This document shows, piece after piece, positions 57,096-64,000 of a stretch of DNA of 64,000 bases. Within the stretch, counting starts at the first letter, position 1, and the number at the start of each line of letters is the position of its first letter. Under the pieces are notes generated by a model. The model worked only from the letters and a program-made list of their open reading frames with translations. It did not search any database and was not told the origin of the DNA. This stretch comes from Streptomyces smyrnaeus. GTDB lineage: Bacteria; Actinomycetota; Actinomycetes; Streptomycetales; Streptomycetaceae. The stretch is from contig NZ_JAFFZM010000022.1 of NCBI RefSeq assembly GCF_017676345.1, positions 1-64,000 on the forward strand. Reading direction: 5' to 3'. Made by a program: the position numbers and the translations under genes.

Positions 57096-58720
57096 CGACC
57101 GGCTCCGGAACCAGCGACGGCGGCGCAGCGCTCGTACCGCCCGACGGCAACAGCGTCCACCGCTTCCTGGACGACCACTTGGCAGCGGGCCACGGCGACG
57201 CCCTCTGCGCGCTCACCGAGACCGAGCGTGTCACCTACCGCGAGATGCACCGCAGATCCTGCCGTGCCGCGAACGCCTTCGCCGCCGCGGGTGTCGGGTA
57301 CGAGACCCGCGTCGCGCTCGCCCTGCCCGACAGCCCCGACCACCTGGCCTGCGTCCTCGGGCTGCTGCGGCTGGGTGCCGTACCCGTACCACTGGCCACC
57401 CAGCTCACCCCCGACGACTACGCGCGGATCTTCGCCGACTGCCGCCCCCGGCTCGCCGTCGTCGGCCCCGGGCAACTCGCTGCCGTACGTGCCGCGCCCG
57501 GAGCCCGGGAACTGGCCAAGGCCACCTGGCCCGAGCAGGTGTGGGTCGCGGCGGCCGCGACGGAGCACCAGGGTCCCGAGCCGACGCTCGACGACCGGCT
57601 GGCCACCGCTTCCGACGAGTGCGCCGTCGCTCCCGTCAGCGTCGACGACATGGCCGTCATCCAGTACACCTCCGGCAGCACCGGCACTCCGCGCGGCGTC
57701 GTCCATCTGCACCGGGGGCTGCTCGCGGTGCTCGACACGTTCCCCAAGCGCCTGGCGCTGACCCGCGACGACGTGTGTCTGTCCGCGGCCAAGCTCTCCT
57801 TCGGCTACGGCTTCGGCAACTCCTTCCTGTTCCCGCTCGCGGCGGGCGCCGCCACCCTGCTGATGCCCGAGTCCGCCGACGCGGCGCGCGTGCTGCGCCT
57901 GGTGGCCCGCTGCCGCCCCACCGTGCTGTGCGCGGTCCCCGCGCTCTATTCCGCCATGCTGACCGTCGCCGAACGCAGCGGGGACGCCGATCTGACGAGC
58001 GTGCGGCGGTACGTCTCGGCGGGGGAGCCGCTGCCCGCCCGGCTGGCCGAGCGGTGGCGGGAGGCCACCGGAGCCGACATCGTCAACGGTCTCGGCTCCA
58101 CCGAGTGCCTGCACATCTTCATCGCCGGTGAGCCGGGCGCCACCCCGCCCGGCTGCTGCGGCACCGTCGTCCCCGGCTTCGAGGCCGAACTGCGCGACGA
58201 GGACGGACAGGTGCTGGGACCCGGCGAGATCGGCCAGTTGTGGGTGCGCGGCGAGGCCAACGCCGCCCGCTACTGGAACAACCAGCCCGCCACCCACGCC
58301 ACCATGGTGGGCGGCTGGGTACGCACCGGCGACCAGCTCAGCCGGGACGAGGACGGCGTGTTCACCTTCGTCGCGCGCTCCGACGACATCCTCAAGGTCG
58401 GCGGTCTCAAGGTCGCACCCACCGAGATCGAGGACTGTCTGCTGCGGCATCCCGCGGTCGCCGAGTGCGCCGTGATCGGCGTACCGGGCGAGCACGCCAC
58501 CATCGAGGTCGTCGCCTACGTCAGACCGCACGACGACGCCGAAGCCGAATCCGGGGCGCTGCGCAAGGAGTTGCGCCACCACCTGCGCGCCCGGCTGGCC
58601 CGCTACAAGCAGCCCCGGGTGCTGCACCTCGTCGACGCGCTGCCCCGCACCTCCACCGGCAAGATCGCCCGGCATGCCCTGCGCGACGCGGCCAAAGGGC
58701 AGGAGGTGGCCGGTCCCTGA
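57092..58720 (+). CDS. Acyl/benzoate-CoA ligase-like adenylating enzyme
   Basis: A 542-residue ANL-superfamily enzyme. Core motifs: YTSGSTGTPRGVVH (A3, about 192-205), FGYGFGNSFLFPLAAGA, NGLGSTECLHIF (A5), GGWVRTGDQLSRDEDGVFTFVARSDDILKVGGLKVAPTEIE (A7-A8) and the catalytic lysine in RTSTGKIAR (A10, about 524). The FGYGxGNSxLFPLxxGA block and GSTExLHIFI resemble benzoate-CoA ligases, so an aromatic acid substrate is plausible. It would activate the starter acid with ATP and load it to CoA or to the ACP of this operon. The start overlaps the KS-like gene stop (ATGA). Confidence 0.9.
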   Translation: MTTGSGTSDGGAALVPPDGNSVHRFLDDHLAAGHGDALCALTETERVTYREMHRRSCRAANAFAAAGVGYETRVALALPDSPDHLACVLGLLRLGAVPVPLATQLTPDDYARIFADCRPRLAVVGPGQLAAVRAAPGARELAKATWPEQVWVAAAATEHQGPEPTLDDRLATASDECAVAPVSVDDMAVIQYTSGSTGTPRGVVHLHRGLLAVLDTFPKRLALTRDDVCLSAAKLSFGYGFGNSFLFPLAAGAATLLMPESADAARVLRLVARCRPTVLCAVPALYSAMLTVAERSGDADLTSVRRYVSAGEPLPARLAERWREATGADIVNGLGSTECLHIFIAGEPGATPPGCCGTVVPGFEAELRDEDGQVLGPGEIGQLWVRGEANAARYWNNQPATHATMVGGWVRTGDQLSRDEDGVFTFVARSDDILKVGGLKVAPTEIEDCLLRHPAVAECAVIGVPGEHATIEVVAYVRPHDDAEAESGALRKELRHHLRARLARYKQPRVLHLVDALPRTSTGKIARHALRDAAKGQEVAGP

Positions 58721-58847
58721 TGATCCATTGGATTCCCGGTTGGCTGTCGGCGAGACTGTCCCCGGCACGGACGCACAGCCGACCCGGCAACCAGGCCGCC
58801 AGGTTCCGCACATGGCGGTCCGCCTCGGCAGAGGGGAGACCCCGTAC

Positions 58848-59576
58848 ATGGCCACACTCCGGCTCGACGGCGTGGTGCACGACTACGTACGTGGACGGCA
58901 GCCCGTACGCGCCCTGAACGGCGTGTCGCTGACGCTCGGGGGCGGGCAGTGCGTCTCCGTGCTCGGGCCGAGCGGTTCGGGCAAGAGCACCATGCTGCAC
59001 GTCATGGGGGCGCTCGACATCCCCTCCGAGGGCAGAGTGCTCCTCGACGGGACCGACTTGGCCACCCTGGACGACGACGCGCTCTCCGATCTGCGGCGCA
59101 GGCGCTTCGGGTTCGTCTTCCAGTTCTTCAATCTGCTGCCCGCGCTGACGGCCTGGGAGAACGTCGCCGTGCCCCGGCTGCTGGACGGTGAGAAGCTGGG
59201 GTCGGTACGGGCCGAGGCGCTGGCGCTGCTGGATCGCGTCAATCTCGCGGACCGTGCCGACCACCGCCCCGGCGAGCTGTCCGGCGGCCAGATGCAGCGC
59301 GTCGCCATCGCCCGCTCCCTCATCATGGACCCCGGCGTCCTGCTCGCCGACGAACCCACCGGGAACCTCGACTCCCGGACCGGCGACGAACTCCTCGACC
59401 TGCTGGCCTCCCTCGCCCATGACGGGTCCGAACGCTCCGTGGTGATGGTCACCCACAGCGTCGACGCGGCACTGCGCAGCGACCGCGCCGTGCTGCTGAC
59501 CGACGGCGACATCGTCGCGGACGGCACCCCGGAGGATGTCGTGGCCAAGTTCGTCGGGGAGGGCCGGAGGCCGTGA
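58848..59576 (+). CDS. ABC transporter ATPase (MacB/LolD type)
   Basis: A 242-residue ABC ATPase: Walker A GPSGSGKST (40-48), Q-loop VFQFFNLLP, signature LSGGQ (144-148), Walker B VLLADEP (164-170), His switch VTHS. The NLLPALTAWENVAVP block is typical of LolD/MacB-type ATPases that partner FtsX-like permeases. ATG 58848 has GAGGGGAG upstream; ATG 58812 would add 12 residues. Position inside the biosynthetic operon suggests export of its product. Confidence 0.92.
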   Translation: MATLRLDGVVHDYVRGRQPVRALNGVSLTLGGGQCVSVLGPSGSGKSTMLHVMGALDIPSEGRVLLDGTDLATLDDDALSDLRRRRFGFVFQFFNLLPALTAWENVAVPRLLDGEKLGSVRAEALALLDRVNLADRADHRPGELSGGQMQRVAIARSLIMDPGVLLADEPTGNLDSRTGDELLDLLASLAHDGSERSVVMVTHSVDAALRSDRAVLLTDGDIVADGTPEDVVAKFVGEGRRP

Positions 59577-62146
59577 GCGCTGCAGAGCGGAAGCCCAAGC
59601 CGGCCGGCCCCGCGGTCGTCGCCGCCCGGCTGCGCCTGTTCAACCTGCGCTATCTGCGCCGCCACCCGGCCCGCACCGCACTCTCGCTCGGCGTGCTCAC
59701 CGTCGCCGCCGCGCTCATCGTCGCCGTACTCGGCATCTACGGTTCGGTCGGCGGCTCCTCCGGGCGGCTGGCGGGCCAGGTGGCGGGGAACGCCGATGTG
59801 GAGGTCACCGGCCGCACCGACGAAGGGCTCAGCGCCGAAGCCGTGCAGCGGGTCGGTGAAGTGGAAGGCGTCGAGGCGGCGGTGCCGCTGGTGCGTTCGC
59901 CCGTCGAGGTCGACGGCGAACGGATGCTGCTGTTCGGTACCGACCGGTCGGCCGCCGCACTCGACAGCGACCTGTCGGGCGTCGCCACCGACGCCGTCCG
60001 GGACGCGGGCCAGGGCAGCGGCGACCAGGCGGGCGCCGTCTTCGCGGGCCCCGGCGTCCAGGGCGCAAAGGAAGGCGGCACCGTACGGGTCGCGTCGATG
60101 ACCGGGCAGTCGCACCGGGCGCCGGTCGCCGCCACGCTCGACGGGGACGCCGCCGAGAGCGTCAACGGCGGTGCCTATCTGGTGGCGCCGCTGCCGGTCG
60201 CACAGCGCCTCGCCGGGCTCGGGGACCGCGTCGAGTCGGTCCTGGTGGTGGCCGACTCCGGTACCGGCACCGGGGCGCTGCGCGACCGGATCGCCGAGGA
60301 ACTGGGCCCCGGTGTGTTCGTCGCCGACCCGTCGTTCCGGGCCGATCAGGCCGACGACGCCACCGCGATGGTCCGCAACATCACCCTGCTCGTCGCCTTC
60401 ATGGCGCTCGTCGTCGCCGCCTTCCTCATCTTCAACAGCATGAACATGGCCGCGGCCGAGCGGCGCGGGGAGATCGCCTCGCTGCGTGCGCTGGGCTCCC
60501 GGCGCCGCCCCGTCATGCGGGACTTCCTGCTGGAGTCGCTGCTGCTCGCCCTGGTCGGCGCGGCGGTCGGCAGCGCGCTCGGCTACGCGATGGCGGGCGC
60601 CAGCATCGACTCGCTGCCACCGGTGATCACCGACGCCGTGGACGCCGAGGTCGAGCTCGCGGTGCCCGCCGGCGCCGTACCCGCCGCCTTCGTGGCGGCC
60701 GTCGCCGCCTCGCTCGCGGCCTCCTGGCTCGCGGCCCGGCGCGCCTCGCGGGTGCCGCCCGTGGAGGCCATGCGCACCGCGAATCCGTCGGCGGACACCG
60801 GGGACGACGAACAGCGGCGCAGCGGCCGGCTGTGGGCCCTCGGGCTCGGTGCGGTACTCGTCGTGCTGGCGTTCGTGACGGCGGCGGCCTTCGACGACGA
60901 GCGGTCCTTCGGCGGCGGCTCACTGCTGCTGCTGGGAGTGATCCTGCTCGCCTACGCGCTGATCGGCCCGATCACCCGCACCGTCGCCCGGCTCGCCTCC
61001 CGGCTCGGGCCCAGCGGCAGGATCGCGGCGTCCGCGGTCGAACGCGCCCCGCGCCGCGCGTGGGCGACGTTCATGACGGTGCTGCTGGCCGTCGCCATCG
61101 GGGTGGCCACCACCGGGTCCTCGCAGAACACGGTGGACGCCGCGTCGAAGAACGTCTCCACGCTCGCCGACTCCGACCTGATCGTGCAGCGCGCCGCCAA
61201 GGACGTACTGCCGGTACGGCCCCTGCTGCCCCGCGACACCCAGCAGCAGCTGGCGGACACCGACGGGGTGCGGCGGGTGGTGGCCGGCCAGTTCACCTAC
61301 CTCAACCAGCCGGGCAAGCGCGCCTTGCTGCTGGGCATGGACGGCCCCAGCAACGCCACCGCCTACCGCCTCGCCTCGAAGAAGGCCCGCGCGGAACTCC
61401 TCGCCGGCCGCGGAGCCGTCGTCTCCGGTACGTACGCCAAGGAGAAGGGGCTGTCCGAGGGGGACACGCTCACGCTGCCGACCGCCAAGGGCGAGCAGCA
61501 CATCCGGGTCGCCGACGTGGTCGACTACGTGAGCATGGACGCCGGTCTCATCGCCCTCTCCCTCGACCGCATCACCCAGTGGTACGGGCTCTCCGGCGCC
61601 TCCTACTACGAGGTGATCCTGAAGGCCGGAGCCGACAAGGCCGCCGTGCGCGACCGCATCGAGCAGCGGACGAAGGAGCAGCCCTACCCCGTGCACGTCC
61701 TGGACGGCAGCGAGAGCGTGAAGGCCACCGAGTCCGCTGTCAAGCAGGTCGGCTCGCTCGCGCTGGCCTTGCAGTGGGTGATCGCGGGCGTCGCCGGGCT
61801 CGCGCTGCTCAACACGCTGATGCTGTCCGTGGTCGAACGCCGGCGTGAGCTGGGCATCCTGCGTGCCCTGGGCAGCAGCAGACGGTATGTGCGCCGCGTC
61901 ATCCTCACCGAGGCCACCGCCGTCAGCGTGCTGGGCGGCATCGGGGGGCTCGTCGTCGGCACCGCGCTGCACTATCTGTCGGCCGATGTGATGGCCAAGG
62001 CGCTCGCGATGGACATTCCCTTCAAGGTGGCACCGGCCGCCGTCGGGCTGGCGGTCGGCGCCGTCCTCATCGCCCTCGCCGGAGCGATCCCCCCGGCCAG
62101 GCGCGCGGGCAAGCTGAACGTGGTGCAGGCCATCGGATACGAGTAG
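59573..62146 (+). CDS. ABC transporter permease with two FtsX domains
   Basis: An 857-residue permease: N-terminal helix (RTALSLGVLTVAAALIVAVLGIYG), a periplasm-side MacB_PCD-like domain (residues 60-270), three-helix FtsX core (MVRNITLLVAFMALVVAAFLIFNSMNMAAAERRGEIASLRALGSRRRPVMRDFLLESLLLALVGAAVGSALGYAMAG), then a second copy of the same plan ending ALNTLMLSVVERRRELGILRALGSSRRYVRRVILTEA-like sequence and KLNVVQAIGYE. It works with the ATPase encoded upstream by mechanotransmission to expel a hydrophobic molecule. GTG 59573 overlaps the ATPase stop by 4 bp. Confidence 0.92.
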   Translation: MSAAERKPKPAGPAVVAARLRLFNLRYLRRHPARTALSLGVLTVAAALIVAVLGIYGSVGGSSGRLAGQVAGNADVEVTGRTDEGLSAEAVQRVGEVEGVEAAVPLVRSPVEVDGERMLLFGTDRSAAALDSDLSGVATDAVRDAGQGSGDQAGAVFAGPGVQGAKEGGTVRVASMTGQSHRAPVAATLDGDAAESVNGGAYLVAPLPVAQRLAGLGDRVESVLVVADSGTGTGALRDRIAEELGPGVFVADPSFRADQADDATAMVRNITLLVAFMALVVAAFLIFNSMNMAAAERRGEIASLRALGSRRRPVMRDFLLESLLLALVGAAVGSALGYAMAGASIDSLPPVITDAVDAEVELAVPAGAVPAAFVAAVAASLAASWLAARRASRVPPVEAMRTANPSADTGDDEQRRSGRLWALGLGAVLVVLAFVTAAAFDDERSFGGGSLLLLGVILLAYALIGPITRTVARLASRLGPSGRIAASAVERAPRRAWATFMTVLLAVAIGVATTGSSQNTVDAASKNVSTLADSDLIVQRAAKDVLPVRPLLPRDTQQQLADTDGVRRVVAGQFTYLNQPGKRALLLGMDGPSNATAYRLASKKARAELLAGRGAVVSGTYAKEKGLSEGDTLTLPTAKGEQHIRVADVVDYVSMDAGLIALSLDRITQWYGLSGASYYEVILKAGADKAAVRDRIEQRTKEQPYPVHVLDGSESVKATESAVKQVGSLALALQWVIAGVAGLALLNTLMLSVVERRRELGILRALGSSRRYVRRVILTEATAVSVLGGIGGLVVGTALHYLSADVMAKALAMDIPFKVAPAAVGLAVGAVLIALAGAIPPARRAGKLNVVQAIGYE

Positions 62147-62156
62147 GGGCGAGTTG

Positions 62157-63530
62157 ATGAGACGGGCACCCGGGCCGCGGCCCCACCAGATACCCGGCCT
62201 GCTGCGGCTGGCGGTCTCCGATCCGCTGCGGTCGATGTACCAGACGGTCGGCCGGTACGGGGACGTGGTGCGGGTGCCTCTCGCCCCGGGCCGCGGCATC
62301 CATCTGTTCTGCCGCCCCGAGCACACCGAGCACATCCTGGTGGACCGGGAGCAGCGGTACGGCAAGGCCTTCACCTACAGGCCGCTGCGCGAGTGGATCG
62401 GGCTGGGCCTGATCACCAGCGACGGCGAACTGTGGGAGCGACAGCGGCGGCTGATCCAGCCACTGTTCTCGCACCGCCGGGTGGAGACCCTGCGTCCGCT
62501 GATGGTGGCGTCGGTGGAGCGGATGCTGGACGAGTGGGACCGGCAACCGGACGGCACCGTCGTCGACGCCACCAGCGCGATGAGCGGGCTGACCCTCGAC
62601 ATCGTCGGCGCCAGCCTCTTCGGCGCCGACCTGACGGGGGACCGGGACAGCGTCTACCACGCGGTGGAGACCCTCCAGGACGCCGTCACCAAGGTCATCA
62701 AGAATCCGCTGACCTGGATCTCGCCCCGCGCCGCCCGCCGCACCAGTCCCGGCTTCCGGCAGTGGGACCGGGCCAAGGACACCATCGACCAGGTGGTGGC
62801 CCGCGTCATCGCCGACCGGGCGGAGGGACGCGGCGGGAGCGGCCGCGAACGGGTGGGGCCCGACCTGCTGGACGCGCTGCTCCAGGCCCGCTACGAGGAC
62901 GGCTCGGCGATCGGGCCCCGCCAACTCCGTGACGAGATCGTCACGTTCTTCATGGCGGGCCACGAGACCAGCGCCACCTGTCTGGCCTGGACGTTCTATC
63001 TGCTCTCCACCGCACCCGAGGTGCGCGCCCGGCTGGAGGAGGAGGTCGACAAGGTCCTCGCGGGCCGCTCACCGGGGCCGGAGGACACCGATCAGCTCGT
63101 ATGGACCCGCGCCGTGCTCAACGAGTCCCTGCGGCTCTTCCCGCCGGTGTGGACGGTCGAGCGCGACGCGACCGCCGACGACGAGGTGGGTGGGCTGCCC
63201 GTCCGCAGGGGGGACACCGTCATCACACCGCCCTACCTGGTGCACCGGCACCCGGGTGTCTGGGAGAGCCCCGAGGCCTTCGATCCCGCCCGCTTCCTGC
63301 CGGACCGGTCCGCCGGGCGGCCCCGGCACGCCTTCATCCCCTTCGGCGGAGGCAAGCGCGGCTGTATCGGCAACGCCTTCGCGCTGATCGAGGTCGTCGT
63401 CGCCCTCGCCATGATCACCCAGCGGTACCGGCTGGACCTGCTGCCCGGCTTCGAGCCCGTGCCCAAGGTGACCGTGACCCTGCGTCCACTGCACGAGATG
63501 GCCATGACACTGCGACGGAGGGTCCCATGA
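62157..63530 (+). CDS. Cytochrome P450, eukaryote-like/CYP102-type helix pattern
   Basis: A 457-residue P450 longer than the usual bacterial soluble type: WERQRRLIQPLFSHRRV (C helix), FFMAGHETSATCLAWTFYLL (I helix), NESLRLFPPVWTVERDAT (ExxR with LRLxPP), FIPFGGGKRGCIGNAFALIEVVVALAMI (haem cysteine). The LRLFPP and FGGGxRxCIG patterns resemble CYP4/CYP102-like families, which act on fatty acyl or terpenoid chains. ATG 62157 with GGGGCGAG upstream is preferred; TTG 62154 precedes it. It overlaps the next P450 by 4 bp and follows the permease by 10 bp. Confidence 0.92.
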   Translation: MRRAPGPRPHQIPGLLRLAVSDPLRSMYQTVGRYGDVVRVPLAPGRGIHLFCRPEHTEHILVDREQRYGKAFTYRPLREWIGLGLITSDGELWERQRRLIQPLFSHRRVETLRPLMVASVERMLDEWDRQPDGTVVDATSAMSGLTLDIVGASLFGADLTGDRDSVYHAVETLQDAVTKVIKNPLTWISPRAARRTSPGFRQWDRAKDTIDQVVARVIADRAEGRGGSGRERVGPDLLDALLQARYEDGSAIGPRQLRDEIVTFFMAGHETSATCLAWTFYLLSTAPEVRARLEEEVDKVLAGRSPGPEDTDQLVWTRAVLNESLRLFPPVWTVERDATADDEVGGLPVRRGDTVITPPYLVHRHPGVWESPEAFDPARFLPDRSAGRPRHAFIPFGGGKRGCIGNAFALIEVVVALAMITQRYRLDLLPGFEPVPKVTVTLRPLHEMAMTLRRRVP

Positions 63531-64000
63531 CGGCCACGACCACCGGCCGGCCCCGCCGCGCCGCGGGCCCTCCGCCGCGCGAGGTGCCGCAACTGCTCGC
63601 CGCCATCGGCCGCGACCCGCTGACCGCCGCCGTCGGCCTCTACCGCCGCTACGGCGATCTGGTCCGGGTACCGCTGCTGCCCCGGCGTCCGCTGTTCCTG
63701 CTGTGCCACCCCGCCCACGCCGAACACGTCCTCGTCTCGCGCCAGGACAACTACCGCAAGGCCGCCACCTACCGTCCCCTGCGGGTCTTCCTCGGCGACG
63801 GGCTGGTCACCAGCGAGGGCGAGCTGTGGGAACGGCAGCGCCGGCTGATCCAGCCGCTCTTCTCCCACCGCAGGGTGAGCGGGTTCCTGCCGGGCATGGT
63901 GGGCACCATCCGGCGCACCCTCCAGGAGTGGGACGGCAGACCCGACGGCGCGCTCGTGCACGTCTCGGAGACGATGAGCCTGCTCACCCTCACCATCGTC
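63527..64000 (+). CDS. Second cytochrome P450, cut by window edge
   Basis: The frame from ATG 63527 stays open for 158 codons to the window end. It parallels the preceding P450: PRPLFLLCHPAHAEHVLVSRQDNYRKAATYRPLRVFLGDGLVTSEGELWERQRRLIQPLFSHRRVSGFLPGM. The C-helix block WERQRRLIQPLFSHRRV is identical, so the two are tandem duplicates that have diverged elsewhere. The I helix and haem loop lie beyond the edge. The start overlaps the preceding stop (ATGA), which makes it part of the same operon. Confidence 0.9.
   Translation, partial: MTATTTGRPRRAAGPPPREVPQLLAAIGRDPLTAAVGLYRRYGDLVRVPLLPRRPLFLLCHPAHAEHVLVSRQDNYRKAATYRPLRVFLGDGLVTSEGELWERQRRLIQPLFSHRRVSGFLPGMVGTIRRTLQEWDGRPDGALVHVSETMSLLTLTIV

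Overview
The window is high-GC DNA with the codon bias, GTG/TTG starts and gene families of a Streptomyces-type actinomycete: DUF574 methyltransferase, DUF1838, DUF6214, DUF5134, paired CrcB proteins, XRE regulator with a MmyB-like domain, many TetR regulators and several P450s. No rRNA, tRNA, CRISPR array or origin was seen. All calls come from reading the sequence; no search was run.

Left part (1-18 kb) is an accessory, partly decayed region. It opens with a deletion derivative of an IS5-type element (1-952) that carries an acetyltransferase gene and whose right end supplies the stop codon of a P450. A nine-gene minus-strand operon (about 11.3 to 2.8 kb), with most neighbours overlapping by 4 bp or separated by a few bases, faces a divergent arsM. 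It encodes a mercuric-reductase-like flavoprotein, a MauE-like membrane protein, DUF427, a radical SAM enzyme, a nucleoside phosphorylase, two glycosyltransferase-like proteins of the arsenosugar type, a metallophosphoesterase-radical SAM fusion and a frameshifted flavoprotein. This looks like organoarsenical (arsenosugar-type) biosynthesis, but arsM and the DUF2064 gene have lost their central parts. Next come an APC permease, a PadR regulator, a broken PAP2 phosphatase and a crcB-DUF190-crcB fluoride-export operon with a probable fluoride riboswitch. Three copies of one 17-bp dyad link this stretch to the PadR regulator.

The middle (18-52 kb) is mostly intact single genes and short operons. 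It holds three TetR genes and one LysR gene with visible operators near them, a metallophosphoesterase, a lipoprotein, a FUSC-type transporter, a lactonase, a CbiX-like protein, a BadF-type kinase overlapping ung, an Asp-box repeat protein, an aldo/keto reductase, an M56 peptidase next to DUF5134, a sigma-like regulator, a probable pseudo-caspase with a helical tail, a second P450, a DUF4232 lipoprotein, and an SDR followed by an XRE regulator.

The right part (52.2 kb to the edge) is a compact plus-strand biosynthetic operon: trans-polyprenyl diphosphate synthase, UbiA prenyltransferase, acyl carrier protein, ketosynthase, catalytically dead ketosynthase partner, benzoate-CoA-ligase-like enzyme, MacB/LolD-type ABC exporter and two adjacent paralogous P450s, the last cut by the window edge. 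The set suggests an aromatic or acyl starter that is activated, briefly extended on an ACP, prenylated, oxidised and exported, that is, an unusual meroterpenoid pathway. I do not recognise a described product for it.
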